From: Oryzias latipes
Taxonomy: Eukaryota > Chordata > Actinopteri > Beloniformes > Adrianichthyidae
Reading direction: 5' to 3'
Length of the DNA: 64,000 nucleotides
Assembly: GCF_002234675.1 (NCBI RefSeq)
Contig: NC_019859.2
Coordinates: forward strand, 35,664,960 to 35,728,959
Of the stretch, positions 1-11,866 are shown piece after piece (the first letter of the stretch is position 1; each line of letters starts with the position of its first letter). The notes under the pieces were generated by a model. That model saw only the letters and a program-made list of their open reading frames with translations, had not been told where the DNA came from and searched no databases. A program made the position numbers and the translations under genes.

Positions 1-832
1 TTTAGGTTGAATTTTCTTTTCTTTTTATTTAAGTTTTAATATTAAACTTATTTCTTTCAAGTTAACAATATTATTTTTTCAAATAAACAATTTCCTTTTT
101 CAAATGTTTAATGATTCTTTTAAGTTTACAATGTTTACTTCTGAGTTTAAAAAATGTTTTCAATTTTTATTATTACTGGTTGAATGCTATAAAGTATTCA
201 TCCCATAGTTTTCCTGTTTCTCTTTCTTCATTCTATTATTTTCCACCATTTTTTTCTGCTTAACTCCTCCTACATTGTTTCATCTATTTCAACCATTCAA
301 CTATTCAAATGTTCAGCTCTTTCAGCTTTTTCCAGCTGTGACTTTTGCTCCTTCAGATCCTTGAACTTTTCCAGATATTCCAGGATTTCTGCCTCCATTG
401 AAATAAATGGGGAATCCTTGGTGCAGAAGCTCGCTGGTTCGATTCCCAGCTCTGGCATTTTTCACAAACATATCTTTTTCGTTATTGTGCTGTTTTCACT
501 TTATTTATGGGCAACTTTGATCATTTTTTTCTTTAATTTTTTTTCCAATTATGACCCTTTTATTTTCTTGTTCCTTCAGCAGTACATCATCAGCCCTGCA
601 GGAAATGCAGCTCCTTCTAGTTACTATTATTATTTTGAAATATACAATCTGTTTTTTAGTCACTTTAGTCTGATCCAAATGTGTCCCCATAATTGTCTTT
701 TTTTTTTGAAGGTTCAGTAGAAAAGCTTAAAGGTTGAAGGAATAGATGTGGGGGTTGTTGAACAGAGACGCTCCACCTGAAGCCCACCTTCCGTCTCTCA
801 GCAGATTCAAACGTGTTTTTCTTTTTCTCCAG
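1..832. other. AT-rich non-coding stretch, probable intron
   Basis: This stretch is rich in A and T with long T runs and no exon-like reading frame. It lies directly upstream of a good splice acceptor at 831-832, so it is probably the last intron of the gene that ends at 964. Around 430-450 there is a short stretch resembling a tRNA B-box, which suggests a SINE-like fragment, but no A-box or tail could be matched. Confidence 0.45.
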
Positions 833-964
833 GGGCCGAATTTTGAGTTTTCTACTGAAACCCACGAGGAGCTTCTCTACAACAAGGAGAAACTCCTGAA
901 CAACGGAGACAAGTGGGAGGCGGAAATAGCTGCTAACATTCAGGCGGATTATCTTTATCGATAA
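833..964 (+). CDS. Terminal coding exon of an unrecognised gene
   Basis: A pyrimidine-rich tract ending in AG at 831-832 precedes 43 in-frame codons and a TAA at 962-964. The encoded tail is acidic and rich in Glu, Lys and Asn, with the segment [16 protein letters not shown] and the end IQADYLYR. It looks like an amphipathic, possibly helical C-terminus. Codon use and composition differ clearly from the AT-rich flanks, which supports a real exon. I do not recognise the family. Upstream exons would lie left of the window, so the gene is partial here. No other exon of it was found inside the window. Confidence 0.5.
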   Translation, partial: GPNFEFSTETHEELLYNKEKLLNNGDKWEAEIAANIQADYLYR

Positions 965-2290
965 GACGCTGGGCACATGGCGACGTGGATGCTTTCAGTA
1001 TGTCCAGATGCTACATTTATACTCTGTACTTTGGCCTCCTCCAAACTCTACATGTTGATTCTGCAAACACAGAAGGAAAGACCGCTTCAGTCCTGTTAGC
1101 AGACGTCTATTTATTTGAAGAAACCCACAAGAATCCTTTATGTCTGGGGTGTCATGTCCTTTTACTGATGTAACAATGGTTTCTGCTCCGAAAATGTTGT
1201 CAATCTGATATTGTAGGTGATAAAAATGAAAAAGACTGGCTTTCAAGTGGATCTTCAAATGATCTATTTCCTGTATTTAGAAATGATTTAGTCACATAAA
1301 GAATCTTCTTAACCAACTACTCTCATGTATTCAAAAATGAATCGTGGACAAATGTTTATCAAACTGTGTTCATTCTTAACATAGTTTATTCAGACAAAAA
1401 ATATCTAAATTGGTTTCATGATTCATGGCAAATTCATTTCTCCAAACTGTAAAAATAACTTCTTTAATTCTTTCCTGAAGTTCATCAATCGTGGTGACAA
1501 TGACCACAGAGTTTACGGTTGTGTCCCGTCTCTCTCATAAACATATAAAATTTGGTTTGAATTTTGGAGTCTGTGACGGTTTGTCTTGATCTTACGTGGA
1601 AACTTTCCTGGTAAACACCACATGTGGGATTATTTAAGATGAAGAAAACGCAGCAGAAATTTGAGCCTGAAATGATTTTTAAGTTTTCAAGCTGGATTGT
1701 AAAACCTGATTATTATTTTTAAATGGTACTGCCATAAAACGTCTGTCCAGAAGGACAAAATGGCTGTTGCCAAAGTTATAACTAGTAGAAAATGTCCTAT
1801 TTCAAACGAACCTATCTGCTCTGGCTGCCCTTTATGGAATACAGTTTGTAAACGTGAACGATCTAAAACATCAAGTTTTGCCTCATTTAGCTCCAAAAAG
1901 AGTTAAAACGCACTAGTGAGATGTTTGTGTCAATAATTAAAATAAGAATTAATATAGCATCTTTCAAGATAAAAATCACAAAGTTCTTCACAGTAAAACA
2001 CAGAATATATAAAAGAATTGAAGCAATGTTCAAAAGAAGGTTTTAGCTGCTTTTAAAAGAAATCACTGAGTCTGCAGATCTGAGGCTGAGAGGAAGGGAG
2101 TTCCAGAGGGATGGGGCCACTTCTGCTGCAAAGGCTCTGTTAGTCTGTAACAACCTGCAGACCCTGGTCACATGACCTCAGGGACCTGCTGGGACTGGAC
2201 GAGTCTTCAAGTCCTAATGCATAGTTGCCCAATCCCATATTTCAAGTCCAATTCCCCCTAGATATGAATAAATACACAACAATTTTTTTA
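965..2290. other. 3' flank without recognised genes; repeat fragment at 2040-2225
   Basis: No exon-like frames are visible. The start is probably the 3' untranslated region of the preceding gene. A segment at about 2040-2225 reads like a dispersed fish repeat, with the phrase on ‘gagttccagagggatgggg’ and ‘cacatgacctcagggacct’. A diverged relative of its second half occurs near 8695-8725. Confidence 0.35.
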
Positions 2291-3460
2291 AAGAAATTAA
2301 AAACCTTCATGCTCTCGCGGGTAGAGCTGTGACGTGTCGGATTTTTGATCACCATGGTGATGAACCACCGGGGGGCGCGGTGTCGCGGTTAACCGCAGCC
2401 CCCGCCCCCCCCCCCCCAAAAAAAAAAAGTAAAAATAAAAATACACAAAATTACCCGGCGGCCGCATCAAAAATAAATACAATTACAACGTAGTATTCTT
2501 TATTAACAAATAACAGTAACAACTAACTACTACCTATCTAACTAATGAACTAACTATATAGGTGTTGTAGATTGACTGTGACTGTGTGAGCGCGCTGCGT
2601 CGTGTGTAGGACTGGGATGAGGAAGGTGCGCACACGTGTGTTGGGGGTGCGTGTTGATTCTTCTGCAGTGGACCGCTCTGGAGCTGCGCGCCAGTTTCAC
2701 CTGTGCTCTCTGGTACAGACATCTCCTCAAAATATTATGTATTGCCCAGTAATAAACAGACTGCAGACACTTTGTCCCCTTTCTGGTAGCCATGAAGCCT
2801 GACACGCATGAAGAACGCGGGGCAGGAGGCTCCGCCTATATTTATACAGACACGTAACGTTGCGCTGCACAAAATAGTTCCCAAACAAAACATGTAGTGA
2901 TATTCATCGAAATCTAACAGTGCGCGCTCATGTTTGGTGTTACAGAGTGACTGAGAACAGTAATAAACCCCCCAACACAAAATCCTCCGGCGGGCGGCCG
3001 TGTCGCGCACTTAAAAACGCACGCAGCTTGTAACGTAAATGAATACAAATGGAAATTAATAATAAGAACGCAGTAAATTTGTCGTATTTCCTCACGAGAC
3101 AGAAACTTCTGTTGTAGAATGAGGATGTGTGCTTCTGACAGCGCGCGCCCGTGTGTGTAAAGGGAGCCGCGTGCAGCAGAGGCAGTGAGAGGCGCGGTGG
3201 GAGAGAAGGAGAGAACAGTCTGAAAGAAAGAAGGAAAGTCTGAACACAGGACTAGCAGAAAGAGTCAATTATCAGCAAAGATGAATGTGTTTAATTTGTT
3301 TATTATAGTTCAATCACGTACCATATGCTGAACTTTCAACAAAAAAAAAAAGTGCGGTGATGAGGTCATCATCACAGCCCCACTGGCGGGCCACATAAAA
3401 TGACATGGCGGGCCACATTTGGCCCGCGTGCCTTGAGTTTGACACATGTGGTCTATATCA
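2291..3460. repeat. GC-rich dispersed repeat fragments
   Basis: This interval alternates GC-rich blocks, a C-run followed by an A-run at about 2400-2430, and CpG-rich sequence unlike the flanks. At 3375-3450 there is a fragment with repeated GGGCCACAT-type phrases ending in a ‘ttgagtttgacac’ motif. This resembles the terminal part of hAT-like elements common in fish. No coding capacity could be supported. Confidence 0.35.
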
Positions 3461-4537
3461 GACAAACTCAGCTTTTTTAAAGCTATTAAATGTATCATAA
3501 TGTTCACTCCTCACAAAAAAACAACCCCAACACAGAATATTGAACCTTTTACACATTTCGGAGTATTCCCCCGAGTACAAGCCCCTTCCAATCCTCACGA
3601 TGTGAGGAACCGCCCCTTCTGGGAAGAGTCAGTGCTCTCAGTTCGGCCCCCAGGCTAACAGACACGCCCACTTTCTCCGTGGAGCTAGCAGTGATCGGCT
3701 AAACGCTTTCATTTTATGTAAATATGAACATTTATCGTTGCAAAAGTTCAAATGTTTATTTTCGTGGGGAAACGCGGACACGCTGCCGAGGTTGATGTCA
3801 TACAAAGGGCGGCACCCACAAGGAGTGAAAGGCGGAGCCTCAGAGATCGGGTCGTGTTACTTCTGGGTAGGAAAATGAGCTGCAAAAATAACTCCTATTC
3901 TTTAGTTTTCTAAAGGTAACTAATTATATATACTTAGGAAACGCATGATACAGACCCTTTGAGGTTAGTCAAATGCCGAGGCAGTTATTCAGAGCTGTAA
4001 GGCTAACCTGTGGTGTCCAAACCAGGATGTGTGCGGCCCCAGTGGCCAGGTGATGCTGTTACCTGCGTGTGGACTTCCTTGTGTGACATGAGGCCATTGC
4101 CTGCAATCATCCTCCCAGTCACACCTGAATGAAATTATCCTGCCACATTAAGTTGGGGGTTCGAGGGGCTGTAAGCTAGCGGGACGCCTGTAAACTGATG
4201 GCTGACTAGAAGTGAGGTGGGTTACACCTCGCCAAAAGTGCCGCCCACAACTCTGTGGGGAATTTCTGATGAACTGTTGCTCTGCAGATGCTACGTCCTC
4301 GAAAACAGCACAGGTTTTTTTGATTTTGCCTAAAAACAGCAACATTGTAATTAAAAGACCACTGGGAACGATTTTAAAATCGATCAGAAGCTGATCAGAG
4401 TCGTTCTGTCTGCAAAATCTCCTACAGAGAATCTGTGTATAAAAGTTTTTGATTAGGTAAACGTTTGGATAATTTTTTTTTACATTTAGATATTCTGTGA
4501 TGTCACAGGCCAAGGTGTAGGACAAAGGTCATTATTA
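3461..4537. other. Intergenic sequence with one dispersed-repeat copy (4240-4400)
   Basis: No gene is visible. The part at 4240-4400 (gene-like phrases ‘cgcccacaactc’ and ‘aaaagaccactgggaacg’) recurs at 31035-31195 inside a tecr intron and, more weakly, at 42590-42700. It is therefore a dispersed repeat family of unknown class. Confidence 0.4.
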
Positions 4538-4642
4538 GGGCCCGAGCACGGAGTGCAAGGACCCTATTGTATCTGTTAGAGTTATTATTATTATTATTAG
4601 GGCCCGAGCACGGAGTGCAAGGACCCTATTGTATCTGTTAGA

Positions 4643-4676
<34 letters not shown>

Positions 4677-6640
4677 TTTTTCTTCCGACGGAAGAGTCGC
4701 CTTTTTGAGGCCTTTAACATACCCCAAAACTCACCAAATTTGGCACACACATCAGGAGTCGCGAAAAATTTCGTATTTTACAGGAGATTGGCATGGGCGC
4801 ACAAAAACGGCTCGACAGCGCCACCTACAGTGACATTTGTCCCGAGCCCCCGCATATGCTTTAACATACAAGCTTGATTTTTTCAGGACATGTTCATCAG
4901 ATGGAAACCTACAAAAAAGTCTCTTGGTACCAAGCTGTCAGTTGCACAGGAAGTCTGCTATATTGATGTCAATATGTCATTTTTGCTGTATTTTGGTCAT
5001 TTGCAGGCCTCGCTCTAGAACGAACTCCTCCTAGAGATTTGAGAGTAATGACTCCAAACTTTGGTTTTGTAAACTAGACACATGTCCGATGTTAAATTGC
5101 AAAGCTTTTAAGTTTTTATGGATGTTTGTGACCATGGCGGCGCGTCAAAATTGGAGGTCGTTTCGAAAACACGCCATGAAAAGAAAAATGGCCATTACTC
5201 AGCCATGCATAATCCAATCTGATCCAAAATTGATGTGCATGATTGTAGTCTGACTCTGAACACATCAGCAGTGAAAAAATCTGGAAAAAGTGTAGCGCCA
5301 CCTGCTGGCAAGAGGAAATGACATGTTTTACTTGGAGCATCACTGCTCCCAGTAGGATGAGCCGACACACCTGAAAATGACGTCCACCTGTTGAAAAGCC
5401 ATTGAAGTTTACTCTGACAAAAAACCATAACTTTCAATGCGGGGGTGTGGTCGTGACAGAGCGGCAAAGTTGGGCATCTCGCCATGCACACAAAAGTTGC
5501 TCTCACGTGCACATTCCTTGTCCAATCTCACTGAAATTCAATGGATATGATGAAGCTTCTATTCTGAACCCATGGATATGACAATCTTGGACGAGCTCTA
5601 TAGCGCCACCTAGTTATTGCATTGGGCACATTCTGCCCTGTATTTTCTCTTTGCTTTGTCCGATGTGCATGAAATTAAAACTGGAGATACTCTGAAGGGT
5701 CCTCTCTCATAATCTGAAGTTTCATGGGTGTACACCTGACGGTGCCTGCGTAACAGGAAGTGGTCGATTATGTGCACCCAAATAATAGAAATTTATTATA
5801 AATCAGCCGTTTGTCTCAGGAAGCTGAGATTTCAGAATTAGATGCCTTTAATAACCTCCAGCTTTGATATGTAACACTATAGGGTCTACGAGAAACTTCA
5901 TCACTTGATTTTTTTAATGAAATTTTGGACTGAACAAAGATTTTTAGCATAAATTCTGTTTAGGTTATCAGCACCAAGAATTCAACTTTCATAGGCATTT
6001 ATGTGCTACTGCTTCCTAAAAAAATTCAGAATTATTGAAGTTACAGGTGAACTTTTAGACATCATTTCATCCAAAAAGGTCCGAAAACGTCTTTTTAGGC
6101 AAAACTGCAAACACCTATTTTTTTGCATAACTTATCTTTCAAATATCAGCACAAAAAAATTAAAAACGGTAGGGATCTGTGTTTGCTGCCTTCCATATTT
6201 TTTTCAGACTTAAAAGTGTAACAGATGATTTATAAAAAATCCTTTTTCATCCAAAAACCTGTGTTAAATCTGTCTAGACTCCAAACAAACATTTTTTTAT
6301 GGTAACTTATGTTTCAACAATCGACACCAATTTTCACAGACCTATAGCTAAACATGTCCCATAGCTACCTGAATATTTTCATAGATATAAAATGAACTGG
6401 TCATTCTAACATCTGGCATTCTAACATCTAACATCTTACATGTCAAAGCCTCTCTCAGCCTGGCTCTGCTGAAGGAGTCGTGTTACAACCCCGCCCCCTC
6501 CTGCTGGGACCCCTGCTATGTAAATTAGCAAGCAGTGAACAGAGAGATGAGGAGTAAGAATGGCCATTATTCAGGCATGCATAATCCAAAGACAGCCAGT
6601 TAAACACTGAAAGACATATTTTTTCGGTATGTCTTTCATA
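4538..6640 (+). repeat. Head of a long fish repeat starting with GGGCCCGAGCACG, with TTA microsatellite
   Basis: The element begins with a tandem duplication: the same roughly 50-base head starts at 4538 and again at 4600. Each copy is followed by a (TTA)n tract; the second tract reaches about 4675. The body contains recurrent phrases ‘tagcgccacct’ (5290, 5600) and a related block near 5190 and 6555 (‘atggccattactcagccatgcataatcc’ type). It has no reading frame of note. This head sequence is familiar as a widespread teleost repeat. A matching tail with GGGCCC in inverted sense is found at 9930-10075. Confidence 0.6.
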
Positions 6641-6654
6641 CATCTTTAGTATTA

Positions 6655-7815
6655 AAAACTCTCCAAGATGAATGTGCCTGACTCCACCTGCAGGTGGATC
6701 ACAGACTTCCTGACGGACAGACAGCAGTATGTGAGGCTGGGGAAGCTCGTCTCAGATACTCGGACCACAAGCACCGGATCCCCCCAGGGCTGTGTCCTTT
6801 CACCCCTGTTACTCTCCCTGTACACAAACAGCTGCACAGCTGGTCACCTGTCTGTCAAACTCCTGAAGTTTGCTGACGACACCACACTCATCGGCCTCAT
6901 CTCTGACGGAGATGAGTCGGCCTACAGGAGTGAAATAGCCAGGCTGGTGTCATAGTGCAGCGCTAACAACCTGGAGCTTAATGCTCTGAAGACAGTGGAG
7001 ATGACAGTGGACTTCAGGAAGGCCCCAGCCCCCCTCCCCCCTGTCATCCTCTGTGACTCCCCGGTGACCTCTGTGGAGTCCTTCTGCTTCCTGGGAACCA
7101 TCATCAGCCAGGACCTCAAGTGGGAGCAGAACATCAGCTCCATCACTAAGAAGGTCCAGCAGAGGATGTACTTCCTGAGGCAGCTGAAGAAGTTTCACCT
7201 CCCTGAAAAGATGCTGGTAGACTTCTACGATGCCATCATCGAATCCACCCTCACGTCCTCCATCACAGTCTGGTTCGCTGCGGCCACGGCCAGAGACAAG
7301 GCCAAGCTGCAACGCGTCATCCACTCAGCAGAGAAGGTGATCGGCTGCCACCTCCCGTCTCTCCAGGAGCTGCACATCTCCAGGACCTGGAGGCGGGCAG
7401 CCAGGATTGTAGCCAACCCCTCTCATCCAGGACATAATCTCTTTCGGCCCCTCCCTTCTGGCAAGAGGCTCCGGTCCATCAGGACCAGGACCTCGCGCCA
7501 CAAGAACAGCTTCTTCCCCACTGCAGCCAGCCTGCTGAACAGAACCCCAACTCCCCCAGGTGACCCCCCCTCCCCCCCGCCCACCAAAGGACTGTCGGTG
7601 CCACTTACAGGCCCCACCATCCCAGCCCATCTGTGCTCCCACTTTAATTCACCTTACTCTACTGTATATAGTGTGTTGTTGTTGTTAACTTAATTTTTAA
7701 CTTATTCTTAATTGCACTATACACCAAGTCAAATTCCTCGTTTTGTAAAGTGCGTTCTACTGAACCTGGCAATAAAACTTTTTCTGATTTCTGATTCTGA
7801 TTCTGATTCTATTAA
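6655..7815 (+). mobile_element. 5'-truncated L2/CR1-like LINE, reverse transcriptase C-terminal half
   Basis: Translation gives the reverse transcriptase core of a non-LTR retrotransposon. The GSPQGCVLSPLL motif is encoded at about 6776-6812 and the catalytic FADDTTLIG at about 6866-6894. A continuous C-terminal domain follows to 7693. The frame is broken by a TAG at 6953-6955, at a position where relatives have Trp-Cys-Ser, so this looks like a single G-to-A nonsense change. The 3' end runs into short GATTCT tandem repeats (about 7780-7811), as expected for L2-type LINEs that end in microsatellite-like tails. The endonuclease half is missing, so the copy is dead on arrival. Confidence 0.85.
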
Positions 7816-7942
7816 TTATTGTTTTTTATTCATTCAAAATGCAATTAAATCAATATTTTATCTTTTTTCTTTTCCTTTTTCTTTTTTTTTATCTCTTATA
7901 TCCTTTTTTATAATCAATGTTTGAACTTCTTTTCCTTTCTAT

Positions 7943-8362
7943 TGTCATGGTTTCAGTTTGTTGTCTTGTTTTTCGCTTTAGTTCTTGTTCTGTCTTGTTT
8001 GGTTCTGTTTCCTGTTTTATTTTGAAAGGTTTCCTGTCTTGTCATGTTTCTTGAGTTTTACTTCCTTTGGTCCCCATCTGCCCTAATCGTGTTCACCTGT
8101 GTCTTGTCTGCCCTGTCTGTATATAAGTCTTGTCTCTGCCTTCCTCCTGTGCTGGTCCATTAACTTCTGCTCATGTTGATCACGTCTTTTTGTCTGGCGT
8201 CCATGTCCCTTGCCATGCCACAGTAAGTTTTTGTTTTTAGTTTTGTCATCCTGCTCTGCAGCGCTTTTTGTTAGTTAAATAAACCCACTTGCCCTGAACC
8301 CGTTTGCCTCCCGTCTCTGCGCCTGGGTCCTACCTGCTCTCGAGCCTCCCCCCCACACGACA
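7943..8362 (+). mobile_element. Solo LTR with 5-bp target duplication
   Basis: A 420-base unit begins TGTCATGG and ends CACGACA, so it has the canonical TG...CA termini. It is flanked by the perfect 5-base direct repeat tctat (7938-7942 and 8363-8367). Inside are a TATA box (about 8120-8127) and an AATAAA (8278-8283) in the right order for an LTR promoter and polyadenylation site. No internal region or second LTR is adjacent, so this is a solo LTR left by recombination. Related LTRs lie at 61626-61935 and 62617-62796 in the opposite orientation. Confidence 0.85.
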
Positions 8363-8949
8363 TCTATACATCCAATGAAATTAAACTACAAATCAACAAA
8401 CACAACTGATAACAAATGTCTCTAAAAAATGATGTGTATATTTGCAGAACCTTAAAAACACCAAACAAATAACAAATGCTTCCCAATTAAAGCACAAAAA
8501 ATGGAACACAAAATGTAAAACCCAAGTTAGAAATTGCAATTTGAAAAAGATACTTTTTTCAGCAGCTTTTCAAAATCAATCACCAATTCTACTCTTCTGT
8601 GGATGAAACAAACTCCAGAACAATGAAGCCATTTCTCTAAGTCTCTCTCACCTTCAGTTTTAAACAAGGTCTGTGAAAATCCACCATACATTGGTCACAT
8701 GAACTCAGAGACCTGCTAAAAGTGCACAATTGTAAAAGCTCTTTTATATAGACAACTGTTTGTTTGCTTAGAGCTCTAAATATAAAAAAAATGCTTTTCT
8801 ATCACCTAGACACAGATGGAGAACCATATCAACTGGATTAATAACAGGGTGGCATGTTTAGACAACATGAAGCTGTCCATCACATTTTTGACCTAAACAT
8901 GTAAACACATCCTTGGCTCTGCGGTTAGGAAATGGTAATTGGGAATCTC
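8363..8949. other. AT-rich intergenic sequence
   Basis: I see no gene here. The block near 8620-8730 weakly resembles the dispersed repeat at 2040-2225. Confidence 0.3.
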
Positions 8950-9790
8950 TTTATACCAGGAGCCAGCCTGGCCATTGGAACATCGCCACAGTGCCCATCC
9001 AGACTGGGACAGCAACGGGGTCCACTTCAGAGCCGTGAGCTGCTGTGTTTAACTCCAGCTGTCCCAGCAAGGGAGACAACTGCAGCAACATCCACTGACC
9101 AAGCTGACAAGCCCTGGCAGAAAAGATCCCCACAAGAAAAACACTGGCTCAGGCAGGCTGGTCAAAAAAAAATAGTTTTGCCATTGTCTTGCAGCTCGCA
9201 GATCAAGTGGTTTAGTTTTCCAGTAATGTCAGTCAAGAATGCAAGTTCAGATTCACAATGTTCATATTCACCATATTCAACAGACATCTCCTCCAATAGC
9301 ACCTTAAAAATCCTGTGCTGTTTTGCTTTGCAGCTGAGGTTGTTTACGATTTTCAGAATAAGAGTCATTATATGTCCAGAGCCAATCACTTCTGCACATA
9401 AGGCCTGCTGGTGAATGACGCAGCAGTAATGCAGACATTTTGGAAAGTCTGGGTCAGCTTTACAGTGAGTGATGAAACCTGTTTGTCTATTGATCATAGC
9501 AGGAGTCCCATTTGCAGTCACTGCTACCAGCTTTTCTAATTGTACCTTTTTCTGCACAAAAACTCCTTCACCGTGTTATACATTTCAACTCCTCTTGTAG
9601 TTGTCTGTTAGGGCAGATGTGTCAGGAGTTCTTCTCTTGTGGAAACCAAAAGCTATGCTGTACTGTTGCCGTCCACAGACTCATCACACTGGACGTTAAC
9701 CACCTGCACTTTGCAAGATCCCGGTCCAGCTAATTGGCCAAGTTATCAGACATAGCTGACACTCATCTAGACATTGTAGTGGAAATTGAA
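8950..9790 (-). mobile_element. Decayed hAT-type transposase (GTF2IRD2/ZBED-like family)
   Basis: The longest intact piece is a 131-codon frame at 9162-9557 on the minus strand. It encodes phrases typical of hAT transposases of the group related to ZBED5 and GTF2IRD2, such as a ‘NGTPAMINRQTGF’ segment, ‘HCKADPDFPKCLHYCCVIHQQALCA’ compositional context and ‘SELAFLTDITGKLN’. Homologous but frame-shifted and stop-containing sequence continues on both sides. No terminal inverted repeats were found. The assignment rests on motif familiarity. It is a dead copy. Confidence 0.65.
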
Positions 9791-9899
9791 TGAGTTCTAT
9801 TGTTCTCATCCTTAGGGACAGTGATAGCAATTATCATCATTGCTTGAATTTTTTTCATGCTATATGCAAAAGTCTTTGTCCCTTAAGGCAACAGATTAC

Positions 9900-10075
9900 A
9901 GCCCCCCCCCCCCCCCCCAGGCTGCTGTCGTGTTAACAATAGCTTGGAGCTCCAGAATGGACAAGAAAAAACGACGAGAATGGCTCGAGCAGGGCGTTGC
10001 TCACGGGGCGGTCGCTCGTGCCAGGCGGTCGCACGTGCTCGGGCCCGCTAAATGCTACTTGTAGCTTTAATTAAT
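9900..10075 (+). repeat. C-run and tail of the GGGCCC repeat
   Basis: A run of about 18 C at 9902-9919 is followed by CpG-rich sequence ending ‘gtgctcgggcccgctaaatg’ (10037-10056) and ‘tgtagctttaatta’. This is the usual tail of the repeat whose head lies at 4538. The C-run is also a likely place for sequencing or assembly length errors. Confidence 0.55.
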
Positions 10076-11640
10076 CTTTAATTTTGTTGAAACATGCCTG
10101 ACATGGCAAAGGTTTGACATGGCCAAAAATACTCCAGTATGGAGCCCCTCCACACTGGCTTTTTGTTTTTTTTACTACTAGGGTTTGGTGCTGCTGTGAT
10201 GTCATCAGCTTGGTATTTGTGCATGTTGAGGGGGGACTTATGGGTTGAAACTAGGACAGGGGTGGCAATATCAGAAATTCACCAAAATGTGTGTGCACCT
10301 AGTACCCCGTGAAAAGGAATTTGTAAAAAATGATGACATCACAGCTGGGGAAACCATAAAAAAAAAAGAATGATGCCAAAATCTCTCATGGGACAAAGAC
10401 GAAATGTTTCTATCTCCACAAACGAAACCAAAACACACGTGGCGGGGATAACCGAAGGAAGATTTGAAATTATTATGGGATGGCCAGCCATGGGATGGGC
10501 AGCCATTAAGTGTACAACTGTAGTTTCATTGACCTTTGACCTCAGCAAGAGGCCATCATCTTCAATAAAAAACACCTTTAGTGACTTCTACGAATTTAAA
10601 CTCCTTCCAGGGATTTTGATCTATCGCCTCCAAACTCCTTGAGCATCATTGGGAAAATGCTTGAAATAAAATGTCGGAACTAGAAGTTTTTTTAGTGGCG
10701 TTAGCGTGACGAGCTCGCAAAAGTAACTTTTTCTTTTGATGCTGGCATTTTCTTTCCGCTAATATTTCCAAAATTTAATCCACAGATCCCTGGCTCAGCT
10801 TTCATGAAAGGATATGACATACAATATGACTATAGTGAGAATGTGGGCGTGGTTAACAAAAAGTCCGAAAATTTACTTTTGCAGGTTGTCCTAAAAATGA
10901 CACAGACCTGCACGTCACCCCCAGGCGACCAAAAAAGAGAATGGTTGCTATGGAGATAAAACCAACAGAAAAGTCACCATTTATTAACCATAATTAGATC
11001 TGATGAATGCAACTTTCTAGTTGGATACTGCCATACAACACTGTTCGCGGCTTTAATTGTGTATTGTTGTGTACTTGCTGAGCTGCAGACAGGAAGGGAC
11101 TGCAGAGGGTGAAATTTACTCCCCCAAAAAGGATCAGCAGCCTGTCTGAGCTTTCCGCAGACGGCTCTCACCTTGGACACCATCCTTCAACAGATTCAGC
11201 TTCCCCCGAGGCCGAGATTCAGATCTCTGTACTTTCAGGAAAACCCTTTTACCCCGAGGGCTTTTGAGCTCTTCAATTCAACACATTGCTTCTTTTTTCC
11301 ACTACCTTCTAACCAAACTGCTAATATATTCATAATTTCCTGTATAATTATTGTCTTTCATGTACCATATCTGGTCTTTTAGTCCATTAGGAAATTCTTA
11401 ATTTATCACCTGACATGTGCAAAATTAGGTCCTTTTTCTTAATATTTGTCTTTTTCCAAGACAAATCTATGAAATTGGATTGAATAATTTAGTAACTATA
11501 TTCATGGCCAAACAATAATGTGACACTAACTGTATTTTAATATTTTGCATATAAACTCAGTCAGCACATAAAACAAAACAAATGACTCTCTTAATTAGAA
11601 AAAAAAAACAGTCTTTGTTTCAGTTTATTCTCCAATAATG
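10076..11640. other. Intergenic sequence upstream of glrb
   Basis: No exon-like reading frame or clear transposon was recognised. A short stretch at about 11000-11030 recurs at 14915-14945 (‘gatctgatgaatgcaactttct’ type), which points to another low-copy dispersed repeat. Confidence 0.35.
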
Positions 11641-11866
11641 TGAGAAAAGCAGCCTCATTATTGGTGCGAGTGCGATCGCTGCTGGTTCTGCGTAGGCTGC
11701 CAAAGAGGGACTTGGAACAGAGCGAAGCAGCAGTGCGGATAGAGCAGCACACGGCGCTGAGCACAGCAGAGCAAGGACATTAAACCAGCCTCCCACTGCA
11801 GCAGCATCCCGCCACGGAACAGCTGAGTCTCCCGTGCAGGATCCTGGAAAATCCCCCCAAACAAAG
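11640..11866 (+). promoter_or_regulatory. glrb: Probable glrb promoter and untranslated first exon
   Basis: This is a GC-richer island in AT-rich surroundings. It ends in a strong splice donor, ACAAAG followed by GTAAGA at 11867. The next acceptor in phase with the gene is at 14436-14437, just five bases before the glrb start codon. I infer a non-coding first exon ending at 11866 and spliced to 14438. The transcription start is not defined; no TATA box is obvious. A short GGCGCTGAGCAC stretch at about 11753 resembles half of a REST/RE1 neuron-restrictive site but is not a full match. Confidence 0.45.

Noticed and set aside
4535-4877. Frames of Asn or Leu runs
   Set aside because: They come from the TTA/TAA microsatellite.
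7325-7642. Minus-strand frames opposite the L2 LINE
   Set aside because: Shadows of the GC-rich reverse transcriptase coding strand.
9162-9557. A domesticated, functional hAT-derived gene
   Set aside because: Flanking parts of the same transposase are frameshifted and contain stops; no promoter or splice sites. A plain relic.
11750-11775. Full REST/RE1 site at the glrb promoter
   Set aside because: Only one half of the consensus is matched, so it is mentioned only as a weak hint.
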